A stretch of 21,152 nt of DNA. It comes from Caryophanales bacterium UBA7278 (GTDB lineage: Bacteria > Bacillota_I > Bacilli_A > RFN20 > CAG-826). Made by a program: the position numbers and the translations under genes. How positions within the stretch are numbered: position 1 is the stretch's first letter; the number at the start of each line of letters is the position of its first letter. The stretch is from assembly GCA_002472275.1 (NCBI GenBank), contig DKRQ01000020.1, positions 10,567-31,718 on the forward strand. Reading direction: 5' to 3'. This document shows positions 6,780 through 13,523 of this stretch, one piece after another. The notes below the pieces were generated by a model. That model was not told the DNA's origin. It saw nothing but the letters and a program-made list of their open reading frames with translations, and searched no databases.

Positions 6780-8705
6780 ATGGGAAAAGTAGCGTGTTGG
6801 TTCCTGGGAATGCTAACCGGGGCCATCGTCATCACCGGCGCCGAGGCCCTCACCCTCGCGGTCATGCCGTCGAAAACCTATTTGAACGGTTTCGGTACCA
6901 CAGTGGTCACCGACAAGATCGGCAACAAAGGCATCATCGACGTCTATAACCACATGAACGAATACGTCGTGGACGACGTCCCAGCGATCAAGAAGATGCT
7001 CGACGACTTCCTCGTCTCGGGTGGCATGGGCGACCTCATCTCCATCGACTACGAGAAGATCAAAAACGTCAAACTCGTCGAACTAAACCAAGCCTCCACG
7101 ATCCTCAAGAACGCGATCACGATCACCGCGACCATCAAGTCCCTGAACGTCGACACGGGCAAATTCGGCAACCTCAAGATCTTCAAGGAATGGACCCCTT
7201 GGGCCCCCACCGCCGATGAAATCGCCGAAGCCCCGCAGCTTTATTACTTCAAAGACGCAAGCGGGAAGTATGTCCGCGCCTTTGATAACTCCGGTAACCG
7301 CGTCGCCGAATGCCCGGCGGATGCCCAGTTATATAGGGCAAGCCTATCCGAGGTCCCCGTCGACCAGCTCTTCAAATGCCTTACCCCCCGTCTAAACGAA
7401 TGCACCTACAAGGAATTCGCAATCAACTTGATGGGCGGCGATGAGTCGAAACTAAAAGACAACATCATCTATAAGCTCATCGGCGACAAATACCTCAAAG
7501 ACCTCAACGACGTCAAAGCGGAGGAGTTCAAACTCACCGACGTCCTTCCCAAGACCAGCGAGAACCAGAAGATGTACGATCTATTGACCGACGTCACGGG
7601 CAAAGCCGAGGAAGAACTCACCGTCGGTGACCTTAAAAAGGTCAACATGGACGACGCCCACGTCGTCAAGTTCATTCCCTACTCGGGCAACGAGCAGCTT
7701 TACGATGTCCTCATCGACATGACGGGCAAAACCGGGTCCGGCACGAAGCAAGAACTCGCTTCCTCCATCACCCTAGGCGAACTCGATGGCGCCTCCATGG
7801 ATGGGGTCAAACTAACCTCCATCGTCGCAAAGACCGATAACAACAAGAAGATGTATGACCTCTTGGAGGATCTTACCGGCAAAGGTAGCGCCGCCATCGT
7901 CTTAAATGACCTCAAGACCATCAACACGGACAATGCCCACCTCACCTCGGTCATCGACAAATCCACCTCCAACGAGAAGATGTTCAATCTTCTCGAGGAC
8001 CTCACGGGCAAAGGCAGCGACGACATCGTCTTGAATGACCTAAAGACCATCAACACCGACGACGCCCACCTTAGCACCCTCATCCCCATCGCGGGCAACG
8101 AGAAGATATATAACGTCCTTTGCGACCTCTCGGGCGAAGCGAGCCCCGAGGACGTTACCTTGGGCAGCGTAAACGGAGGCGACATCGATAACGTGAGGCT
8201 CTCCTCCTTGCTAGGCACCACCTCTTCCGATAACGCGGTGCTTAACGCCCTCCTTAAGGATGACTCCGTCACCATGGGCAACCTCGCCTCCAAGATCGAC
8301 GCGCTCAAGATCCAAAGCATCTTCGGTGAGGAGGTCTTCATCCCCGGCACCTCCGCTTCGCCTAGGGCCAGAAGCGACAAGTACCAGCTTGACCCCACGA
8401 CGGGCGTCTATACCTATAACGCCGCTTTGCCCGATGATGACGCGGATACCTACTACATCTCCGCGACCGCAGGCGTGTGGCTACTAATGGCCTACGATGC
8501 CTCCAGCATCGAACCCGTCGTTGGACGCGCGGATACCTTCACCCCCTCGCCCCTCACCTTCGCGACCCTATCCAATAACCCGGATACCGTTTCCACCTCC
8601 ATCGGTAACGCGACCATCTACCAGCTAGAATCGGCGAAGGTCATCTCGACTTCCTCCCTCCCCGATAAGTCCAAGACTTTGTCGCAAGCGCTCGGCGCGC
8701 TCTAA
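6780..8705 (+). CDS. Exported repeat protein of unknown family (641 residues)
   Basis: AGGAGG 7 nt before the ATG fixes the start. Residues 5-30 are a hydrophobic segment (signal peptide or N-terminal anchor; alanine-rich end). Residues of about 35-250 form a unique N-terminal region with an APQLYYFKDASGKYVRAF stretch. Residues of about 262-500 carry repeats with the core KMYDLLxDLTGK, then LxDLKxINTDxAHL, beginning near 264, 306, 357, 400, 442 and 486; repeats 3 and 4 are the closest pair. A Ser/Thr/Asp-rich C-terminal domain follows (PTTGVYTYNAALPDDDADTYYI) with no LPXTG motif or clear C-terminal anchor. I do not recognise the family. It stands alone between its own promoter and a strong terminator. 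It is probably a cell-surface or envelope structural protein, by inference. Confidence 0.85.
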   Translation: MGKVACWFLGMLTGAIVITGAEALTLAVMPSKTYLNGFGTTVVTDKIGNKGIIDVYNHMNEYVVDDVPAIKKMLDDFLVSGGMGDLISIDYEKIKNVKLVELNQASTILKNAITITATIKSLNVDTGKFGNLKIFKEWTPWAPTADEIAEAPQLYYFKDASGKYVRAFDNSGNRVAECPADAQLYRASLSEVPVDQLFKCLTPRLNECTYKEFAINLMGGDESKLKDNIIYKLIGDKYLKDLNDVKAEEFKLTDVLPKTSENQKMYDLLTDVTGKAEEELTVGDLKKVNMDDAHVVKFIPYSGNEQLYDVLIDMTGKTGSGTKQELASSITLGELDGASMDGVKLTSIVAKTDNNKKMYDLLEDLTGKGSAAIVLNDLKTINTDNAHLTSVIDKSTSNEKMFNLLEDLTGKGSDDIVLNDLKTINTDDAHLSTLIPIAGNEKIYNVLCDLSGEASPEDVTLGSVNGGDIDNVRLSSLLGTTSSDNAVLNALLKDDSVTMGNLASKIDALKIQSIFGEEVFIPGTSASPRARSDKYQLDPTTGVYTYNAALPDDDADTYYISATAGVWLLMAYDASSIEPVVGRADTFTPSPLTFATLSNNPDTVSTSIGNATIYQLESAKVISTSSLPDKSKTLSQALGAL

Positions 8706-8726
8706 TTCCCTTAAGGGAAAGCAAAC

Positions 8727-8762
8727 AAAAAAAACGGGCATCCTCGCGGGTGCTCGTTTTGC
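8727..8762. terminator. Strong bidirectional intrinsic terminator
   Basis: AAAACG-GCA-CC pairs with GG-TGC-CGTTTT around a short CG-rich loop. An A-run precedes and a T-run follows, so it works in both directions. It separates the exported repeat-protein gene (ends 8705) from the convergent ligase-like gene (ends 8768). Confidence 0.85.
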
Positions 8763-8767
8763 TTTGC

Positions 8768-10591
8768 CTATCGATGGGCGAAGGTCACTAGGAGGGAGGC
8801 ATATAGGTTTTCTAATGGCCTCATCTTCCAGGTGAAGTTGCAATAGCTATGCCTTCTTTCGATGAAGGCGATGGTGGCGAGCAAGACGACGAAGTATCCT
8901 GCCCCTAGGGCCACCATGTCCATGGAGCTGCCCGCGGGGTAAATCGCGGCGATGACCATCGCGATGGCATCCTCTATCATCACCAGGGCGAATCTCCTGG
9001 CCTTCCTTCTAGGATAGGCGGAATCGGATAGGCAGAGGATGAGGATTTGAATGAAGATGGCGGCTGCGCTTAGGCCTAGGCCTAATAGCCCTCCTTTGAA
9101 GACGAATACGATCACGAGGGCGGGCGAGAAGAAGAAGACGATTTCCTTTGCGATCCTTAGCGTTGGGATAAGCGCGATCCTCGTGCCTTTGATTTCGGGG
9201 GTGAGGTCCCCTTCTTTAGATAAACTCGGAATCACGATGAGGAAGGTAAGGCAGATCGACTCCGCCATCATGTCCATCATCCATGAGACCTCCAGCATCG
9301 AGTGGAAGAGCATGCAAGCTAGGAAAATCAGAGCCAAATAGGCGTCTTTCCTTTTCTTCATCGCGTTCCTAACTAGGATGAAAATGAAGCCACCTAGGAA
9401 GTAGATGGAGACGAGCAAGCGGAGGATGCCTCCCCTACCTAACATCTCGATCCATACGTTATGGCTAGTGCCGATGCCTTCGGTCACGAAGTCCATCGCG
9501 TTGTTGATGAGATAGGAATAGGCGTAGGACCCCCTACCGAAAACGATGGATACGGGGCTACCCTTCCAAATCTCAAGGCAATGGTCCCAGATGACCTTCC
9601 TCGCCTCGACGGTTCCGCCTCCATGGGCGCCTGAGACGATGAGATCCACTAATCTTTGCAAAGCCCCTAAGGATTGCTTAGGAATCACAAATAGCAGCAG
9701 GATTCCTAATAGGAACACCCCCAGTACGGAAAGATGGGCGATCGCGGTCTTCCTTCTTTCCTTCCATAAAGTGACCCCCTGGAAGACGAGGAACAGCGGG
9801 ATGAGGAAGAAAAGGATCACGATGATGGTCTTATCCGCGGTGAAGAGAATCGAGGCGCATAGATAGGCCGCGACTAGATATCGGAAGTAATGACGGTCGA
9901 CATAGACGAGATATAGCTCGGCGAAGACGCCCACCATCAAGAAGCGGGCGAAGATGTTCTTTTGCCCATAGAAGGCGACCGGGGCGCACCAAGGCTCGAA
10001 TAGGTGACCGGAGAAGATCTGCCGATAGGATTCGGCTTCCTTGATGTAGGAATAGAAAACGGAGACGAGGGCGAAGACGATCATCGCCTCATAGACGAAA
10101 TAGAAGACGGCCCTGTTCTTTTTCCCTAGTGGGGCGTAGACGAAGAAGACGTAGAGGGAGAAGCAGGTGCAGATCGCGGAGAGGAAGAAACGGAACCTTT
10201 CCTCGGAGGTAAACGCATAGGTCGTCGGGTCGGGATGGACCGGGGAGGGGAAATAGACCGTGATGGAGGCGGGAAGCTCTAACAAAGCGATGAATTCCCC
10301 TAAGCCCAAAGCTAGGAGAGGAATAAGAATGAACCAATTGACCTTGGCCCCGAAGTGGCGGTGTCCCAAAGTGACGATCACGACGCCAAGGAAGATATTG
10401 GCCGCGCAGCAAAGGAAATGGAGGGGGACGCTATAGATGGGAAACGCGGTGAACCCCATGTACTTAGGGATTTCCGAGGACGCCATCGAGGTGAAGAGGA
10501 AAAAGAAGCACAGGAGGTTATACAAAAACAGGGGCTTGCCCATCTCTTGTCTTTGAAAGGTCCTCTTCTTAGGTTGGATCGCCTTTTCCAT
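8768..10591 (-). CDS. O-antigen ligase / Wzy polymerase-like polytopic membrane protein
   Basis: 607 residues, with roughly 12 or more hydrophobic segments from residue 20 to the end. Wzy/WaaL-superfamily features are the FYGQKNIFARFL stretch near residue 210, a soluble loop at about 320-390 with TVEARKVIWDHCLEIWKGSP and VFGRGSYAYSYL, and SHNVWIEMLGRGG near 385. Such proteins join or polymerise lipid-linked glycans on the outer membrane face; in monoderms they act on capsule, exopolysaccharide or teichoic polymers. The C-terminal 170 residues add further membrane segments. It has no glycosyltransferase or flippase neighbours, so the glycan is unknown. A terminator of the upstream gene lies between it and that gene, so it should have its own promoter. 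No clear Shine-Dalgarno site; start uncertain (an internal ATG at codon 17 is possible). Confidence 0.8.
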   Translation of the reverse strand: MEKAIQPKKRTFQRQEMGKPLFLYNLLCFFFLFTSMASSEIPKYMGFTAFPIYSVPLHFLCCAANIFLGVVIVTLGHRHFGAKVNWFILIPLLALGLGEFIALLELPASITVYFPSPVHPDPTTYAFTSEERFRFFLSAICTCFSLYVFFVYAPLGKKNRAVFYFVYEAMIVFALVSVFYSYIKEAESYRQIFSGHLFEPWCAPVAFYGQKNIFARFLMVGVFAELYLVYVDRHYFRYLVAAYLCASILFTADKTIIVILFFLIPLFLVFQGVTLWKERRKTAIAHLSVLGVFLLGILLLFVIPKQSLGALQRLVDLIVSGAHGGGTVEARKVIWDHCLEIWKGSPVSIVFGRGSYAYSYLINNAMDFVTEGIGTSHNVWIEMLGRGGILRLLVSIYFLGGFIFILVRNAMKKRKDAYLALIFLACMLFHSMLEVSWMMDMMAESICLTFLIVIPSLSKEGDLTPEIKGTRIALIPTLRIAKEIVFFFSPALVIVFVFKGGLLGLGLSAAAIFIQILILCLSDSAYPRRKARRFALVMIEDAIAMVIAAIYPAGSSMDMVALGAGYFVVLLATIAFIERRHSYCNFTWKMRPLENLYASLLVTFAHR

Positions 10592-10633
10592 TGCTATGCA
10601 AGCATACTACGGGACGCGCCCATGGGCAAAGAA

Positions 10634-10656
10634 AAAACGGGGTTTATCCCGTTTTG
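10634..10656 (-). terminator. Intrinsic terminator of the PH-domain gene
   Basis: The perfect 8-bp stem AAAACGGG/CCCGTTTT has a 6-nt loop; read on the minus strand it ends in CCCGTTTTTT. It starts 4 nt after the stop codon of the PH-domain gene (10660-10662) and precedes the ligase-like gene start at 10591. Confidence 0.85.
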
Positions 10657-10659
10657 ACT

Positions 10660-11229
10660 TCACTTGCCCATGAGGGATTGGATTTTCTTGTAGTTTTCGT
10701 AAGGATCGTCGATGTGGGCGAAGGCGTAGGGAACGACCCTGCCGTTACGGTCGGTGACCATCGGCATGGAGGCCGAGCCGAAGGTGATGGTGCCGGTGTT
10801 GGGCTTGACTAGCTTATCTAGGAAGTCCACCCTGACCGTCATCGCGGTGGCTTGGCTTAGCTCGAGGGACTTATAGTCGACCCCGACGAAGCCCGAACGG
10901 ACGATGAGCCTCTTGTTGGTGACGACGTAGACGCAACGTTTGTACCTAACGAAGACCGAGGCGATGTTGGTGATCCAGATGATGGTGACGAGAAGCCCCA
11001 CGCCGAACATGATCCCAGGCCCTAGCAACGAGACCCCGCCCTCTTGGATGAATTGGATCACCCCGACGAGCCCGAGGATGCCGACGATGAGGAAGGGAAG
11101 CGAAAAAAGGAGCAAAGGGATGGTGCCGATGATGGAGAGGAAGGTGAACCTCTTCTTGTTCGGTTTGATGGATAAGGCGATGGTCTCATCGCTATCGAGG
11201 ATTTTTCTTAGTTCTTCTAGTTCGTTCAT
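10660..11229 (-). CDS. Bacterial PH-domain (bPH_2 / DUF304-like) membrane protein
   Basis: 189 residues from the ATG at 11229. The frame is open upstream to 11508, but that extension reads through a nucleotide hairpin repeat and decayed sequence, so I reject it. Two hydrophobic segments (about residues 33-60 and 72-96) form a hairpin anchor, followed by a cytosolic PH-like beta domain with the family run YVVTNKRLIVRSGFVGVDYKSLELSQ and LDKLVKPNTGTITF. bPH_2 proteins (YdbS/YdbT-like) are membrane proteins of poorly known, envelope-related role. No ribosome site is visible; translation may be from a short leader. Single gene with its own terminator. Confidence 0.85.
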   Translation of the reverse strand: MNELEELRKILDSDETIALSIKPNKKRFTFLSIIGTIPLLLFSLPFLIVGILGLVGVIQFIQEGGVSLLGPGIMFGVGLLVTIIWITNIASVFVRYKRCVYVVTNKRLIVRSGFVGVDYKSLELSQATAMTVRVDFLDKLVKPNTGTITFGSASMPMVTDRNGRVVPYAFAHIDDPYENYKKIQSLMGK

Positions 11230-11294
11230 AAGGTATAGACATTTTACTAAGCGGAAAGCAGGCTGCCACCTTTTTTTCAAAAAAGGGCCAAAAT

Positions 11295-11348
11295 GAAAGG
11301 GATTTCGGGGGGTTTCCACAAAACGAAATCGACTTTGGAAAGAAAAAA
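11295..11348. repeat. Hairpin repeat, copy 1
   Basis: A 54-bp block starting GAAAGGGATTTCGGGG and ending AAAGAAAAAA, nearly identical to 11908-11960. Inside it GATTTC (11301) pairs with GAAATC (ends 11330), and an inner GTTT/AAAC extends the stem around a CAC-containing loop. It lies just upstream of the PH-domain gene. Confidence 0.75.
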
Positions 11349-11594
11349 CAGCGCTCCAAAGATGTTTGGGGGGCTGGGAGGCCTTTTTCGTTTTTTGTGG
11401 GAGAAGCGGCGGTCCAGGGATGAATCGAGGAACCATCAATCGCGCACGGATCAGGCAGGGTATATTGCTTTTGCCCTTTGCGTGCGTGATGATATGGGTG
11501 TCCAGCAAGGAGGACGTTAATATCCCTGCAGCAGTCGGGCCAGAGACCTAAAACCTGTCCGCTCAGTGGTGGCGCACCTAAAAACGCCATTTTT
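11349..11594. other. Non-coding, probably decayed sequence
   Basis: No frame here resembles a known protein, and all overlapping frames on both strands look accidental. The minus-strand text near 11545-11578 (GGTGCGCC...GGACAG) resembles an IS3-type terminal repeat. This fits with the adjoining IS3 transposase scrap but is too short to prove. Confidence 0.4.
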
Positions 11595-11744
11595 TTATCT
11601 CATGGTGACGAAGAGCTTTAAGGAAAACGTGTTGGATTCCTTGACCGCGTTATCATAGGGGACCCCAGGGTTGGAAAAGGATTGCTTGATACCCAGCGCC
11701 CTGAGCGTCGAGCGGAATTCGTATGAGGTGTATTCGCGCCCGTG
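11595..11744 (-). pseudogene. IS3-family (IS150 group) transposase OrfB, C-terminal remnant
   Basis: The minus strand reads HGREYTSYEFRSTLRALG, then IKQSFSNPGVPYDNAVKES and a short tail to a TAA at 11595 (49 residues). This is the end of the rve integrase core: (H/D)xGxxYTS, GIKQSxSxxGxPYDNAxxES, whose last Glu is the third residue of the DDE triad. The first two catalytic residues and orfA are absent. The usual ESFFxxLK is changed to ESNTFSLK. It is a dead fragment of an insertion sequence inserted between the PH-domain and tRNA-Arg genes. Confidence 0.85.
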
Positions 11745-11838
11745 TTGTTTTTCTCCAAGAAGGAAAATATATTATAGGTGGTCTGGGGGAAACCTCTAGG
11801 GCTACCGAAGCGCCGACAGTTACGTCGGCATTTCTTTT

Positions 11839-11979
11839 ATATGAGACGTAGCAGACAGTTGGATGTTTATATCGATGAGTCGGGGAATTTTGCTCCGTAT
11901 ACGAAACGAAAGGGATTTCGGGGTTTTCAACAAAACGAAATCGACTTTGGGAAGAAAAAATCACAGCACCGAGTACTGT
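11839..11979 (+). pseudogene. DUF3800-like N-terminal remnant
   Basis: An ATG-started frame reads MRRSRQLDVYIDESGNFAPY. YIDESG(N/D)F is the N-terminal signature of DUF3800 proteins (RNase-H-like, often in defence or mobile contexts). The match stops after about 20 residues where hairpin repeat copy 2 begins; the frame then runs through that repeat to a stop. Nothing downstream continues the domain. I read it as a fragment left by deletion or insertion. The match is short but distinctive. Confidence 0.6.
11908..11960. repeat. Hairpin repeat, copy 2
   Basis: 53-bp block matching 11295-11348. GATTTCG (11914-11920) pairs with CGAAATC (11936-11942), TTTT with AAAA inside it, around a CAAC loop; AAAG and CTTT can extend the outer stem. 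It truncates the DUF3800-like fragment and adjoins the tRNA-Arg terminator, whose U-run is supplied by the repeat's A-run. Confidence 0.75.
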
Positions 11980-11982
11980 GAA
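11954..11982 (-). terminator. Terminator of tRNA-Arg
   Basis: On the minus strand, TCACAG and CTGTGA form a stem around a 9-nt loop, followed by TTTTTTC. It begins about 11 nt past the CCA end of tRNA-Arg. Confidence 0.7.
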
Positions 11983-11992
11983 TCTTTTCTAG

Positions 11993-12069
11993 TGGCGCGC
12001 TCGAGGCGACTTGAACGCCTGACCTCAACCTTCGGAGGGTTGCGCTCTATCCAACTGAGCTACGAACGC
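11993..12069 (-). tRNA. tRNA-Arg (anticodon CCG)
   Basis: 77 nt with encoded CCA. The acceptor stem GCGTTCG pairs with CGAGCGC (one G-U), the D arm has AGCTCAGTTGGATAGAGC, the anticodon stem CAACC/GGTTG has loop CTCCGAA, and the T arm AGGCG-TTCAAGT-CGCCT is perfect. Anticodon CCG reads CGG. G at the discriminator position. Followed by an intrinsic terminator. A 7-bp inverted repeat (GCGAAGC...GCTTCGC) lies just upstream at 12085-12112. Confidence 0.97.
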
Positions 12070-12084
12070 GAATGAGTTGAACGC

Positions 12085-12112
12085 GCGAAGCCTTACTATT
12101 GCACCGCTTCGC
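12085..12112. promoter_or_regulatory. Inverted repeat upstream of tRNA-Arg
   Basis: GCGAAGC (12085-12091) and GCTTCGC (12106-12112) flank 14 nt. On the minus strand the spacer contains AATAGTAAGG, a possible -10 region, with TTGCAT upstream at suboptimal spacing. It may be part of the tRNA promoter region or a chance dyad. Confidence 0.3.
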
Positions 12113-12143
12113 CTTCCAAAATGCAACAACCAAGATGAATGGC

Positions 12144-13118
12144 TCACCGGTCTGCGACGACCCAACGGCCGAACTTTCTGCCGTCCATCCTTTTGACTAT
12201 CCCTTCATCCTCCAGCGCTTTGATGAGGCTTTTCGCCGTTCTAAGAGAAACCCCTAGTTCTTTGGCGATTCGATCCGCGGTGATATCAGGTTCTTCCTTC
12301 ATTAAGCGAAGTATCCTCGCTTCTCGAGAACGTACCGAGACTAATTTCGGGGAGGAAATATGAAGGTCCTTGTTTTTCAACTGATTGGTCTCACCGAGAA
12401 CCAGGTTTCTAAGGAACAAAACGAGATAAGAACGGTCCGCGTGAATGCCTTTGACGATGTTCGTGTAATTGGCTCGGACAAGAGAATTCCTGAAATACCA
12501 GGCGTTTTTGGCAAAAGTATCGTTGGTAACGTCGAAGCCCAACGTCCTCAGGTATTTGATGAAGAACACCGCGGTCGCTCTCGTGTTTCCTTCTTCAAAA
12601 GCGTGGATTTGCCATAGATTGGAGACAAAGAGGGCGAGGTGATCAATCACCCCGTCGATCGTAAGGAGGTCATAACGGAATTTCCTCTCCTGTTCAAAAT
12701 CGTATTGGAGGGTCGCTTGGAGTTCCCGAAAATCGCCATAGGTGACGGAGGCGCCATCAAGGACCCATTCCTTTTTGGTGAAGTTATAGGTGCGGGGTTC
12801 CCCCGGATGCTCCAAAATCCCATCGAATAGGGAGCGATGAATCGCCATCAATTGGCCGACGGAGAAAACAAAGGAATCCTCGGAGATGATCTTGGCGATT
12901 CTCGTCGCGACTTTGTCAGCTTCTCCCTGACGCTCGTCTTCCGCAGGCTTGTTCTCATAATAAGAAGTGACGATCCTATCGAGTTCCTCTAAAGATATCT
13001 CGCCTTTTATGTAACGGTTCGACTCGCTAAGGAAATAAGCGGAGTTCTTGAGTCCGTCGACGTCTTGAAGGCCGATCCCTGTCTCGATCGCGTATTTGTT
13101 CGGGTGCTTGTTTTCCAC
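12144..13118 (-). CDS. Fic-domain protein with C-terminal helix-turn-helix
   Basis: 324 residues from a GTG at 13118; no better start exists. N-terminal Fic-associated helices cover residues 1-100, then EPRTYNFTKKEWVL (flap region) and the Fic core at about 155-195 with HAFEEGNTRAT (172-182). The catalytic His and the EGN-R residues are present, while the classical HPFx(D/E)GNGRxxR has Pro to Ala, second Gly to Thr, and lacks the final Arg. Fic enzymes usually transfer AMP or other nucleotide-derived groups to Ser/Thr/Tyr side chains. Residues of about 265-315 are a winged HTH (ITADRIAKELGVSLRTAKSLI). I find no clear (S/T)xxxE(G/N) inhibitory helix. Operator-like repeats at the start suggest autoregulation. 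It sits between two tRNA genes; the target is unknown. Confidence 0.88.
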   Translation of the reverse strand: MENKHPNKYAIETGIGLQDVDGLKNSAYFLSESNRYIKGEISLEELDRIVTSYYENKPAEDERQGEADKVATRIAKIISEDSFVFSVGQLMAIHRSLFDGILEHPGEPRTYNFTKKEWVLDGASVTYGDFRELQATLQYDFEQERKFRYDLLTIDGVIDHLALFVSNLWQIHAFEEGNTRATAVFFIKYLRTLGFDVTNDTFAKNAWYFRNSLVRANYTNIVKGIHADRSYLVLFLRNLVLGETNQLKNKDLHISSPKLVSVRSREARILRLMKEEPDITADRIAKELGVSLRTAKSLIKALEDEGIVKRMDGRKFGRWVVADR

Positions 13119-13125
13119 GTCTCTA

Positions 13126-13175
13126 TTTTAAAGTGCAATTTTAAAGTGCAAAAGGTGATATTTTTGCACTTTAAA
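13126..13175. promoter_or_regulatory. Threefold operator-like repeat at the Fic gene start
   Basis: TTTTAAAGTGCAA occurs twice in exact tandem (13126-13138 and 13139-13151) and once inverted (13161-13175, TTTTTGCACTTTAAA). Copies 2 and 3 form a long dyad with a 7-nt spacer. The array starts 8 nt upstream of the GTG and covers where the promoter and leader must be; TTGCAC halves also resemble a -35 element. The Fic protein's own HTH is the obvious candidate ligand. That is inferred. Confidence 0.7.
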
Positions 13176-13180
13176 GAAAG

Positions 13181-13200
13181 TGTCCTGATAATTCAGGACA
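13181..13200. promoter_or_regulatory. 20-bp perfect palindrome upstream of the Fic operator array
   Basis: TGTCCTGA and TCAGGACA flank a TAAT centre, 5 nt beyond the threefold repeat. There is no U-run, so it is not a terminator. Its sequence differs from the TTTAAAGTGCAA repeats, so it may bind a second regulator. Confidence 0.5.
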
Positions 13201-13376
13201 TTATTGAGATTGTTCTCGGGTTCTCATTTTTGGAATGAGGGTGTCAAGAACGTGCATCATGCTTATCATTTTTGAGGAAATGTGTTTGTTAAAAAATCTT
13301 TCGTTGCATACCATTCAGCGTCACCCATGTATGCATATTCCAATTTTATAACCCCTCCATTGCTTCTAAAGGTTCC
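13201..13376. other. AT-rich non-coding spacer
   Basis: Between the Fic regulatory palindromes and the tRNA-Leu terminator. I see no credible coding frame or RNA fold. Confidence 0.5.
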
Positions 13377-13404
13377 AAAAAAACACGCACCTTTCCGATG
13401 CGTG
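13377..13404 (-). terminator. Terminator of tRNA-Leu
   Basis: On the minus strand, perfect CACGCA/TGCGTG arms flank a 9-nt loop and are followed by seven T. It starts about 16 nt after the CCA end of tRNA-Leu. Confidence 0.85.
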
Positions 13405-13420
13405 AAATCATGTTAGGTGT

Positions 13421-13505
13421 TGGTGCCCAAGGTGAGATTTGAACTCGCACAGCTGTTAACTACTCGCCCCTGAAACGAGCGCGTCTACCGTTCCGCCACT
13501 TGGGC
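13421..13505 (-). tRNA. tRNA-Leu (anticodon CAG)
   Basis: 85 nt, class II, with encoded CCA. The acceptor GCCCAAG/CTTGGGC is perfect and the discriminator is A, as required for Leu. The D region is TGGCGGAACGGTAGACGCG, the anticodon stem CTCGT/GCGAG carries loop TTCAGGG, and the variable arm is about 14 nt. Anticodon CAG reads CTG. The T stem GCGAG/CTCAC has one C-A mismatch, unusual but probably tolerated. A terminator follows. Confidence 0.95.
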
Positions 13506-13523
13506 ACGGGGATAAATATATAC

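Noticed and set aside
7700..8398. Long leftward frame (232 codons) opposite the exported repeat protein
   Set aside because: Antisense shadow of the repeats; it lacks a ribosome site, and its low-complexity Ser/Leu content mirrors the sense codons.
9051..9866. Rightward frames opposite the ligase-like gene
   Set aside because: They are accidental frames opposite a strongly hydrophobic membrane protein, with no start signals.
11230..11508. 93-residue N-terminal extension of the PH-domain gene
   Set aside because: It reads through hairpin repeat copy 1 and decayed sequence, has no family match, and the domain protein begins naturally at 11229.
11545..11578. Possible IS3 terminal inverted repeat (GGTGCGCC...GGACAG)
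   Set aside because: It resembles IS3-type ends, but its orientation points away from the adjacent transposase scrap and no partner end is seen.
11653..11964. Leftward 103-codon frame over the IS3/DUF3800 region
   Set aside because: Its first part is the hairpin repeat in translation and the rest is out of frame with the IS3 transposase match.
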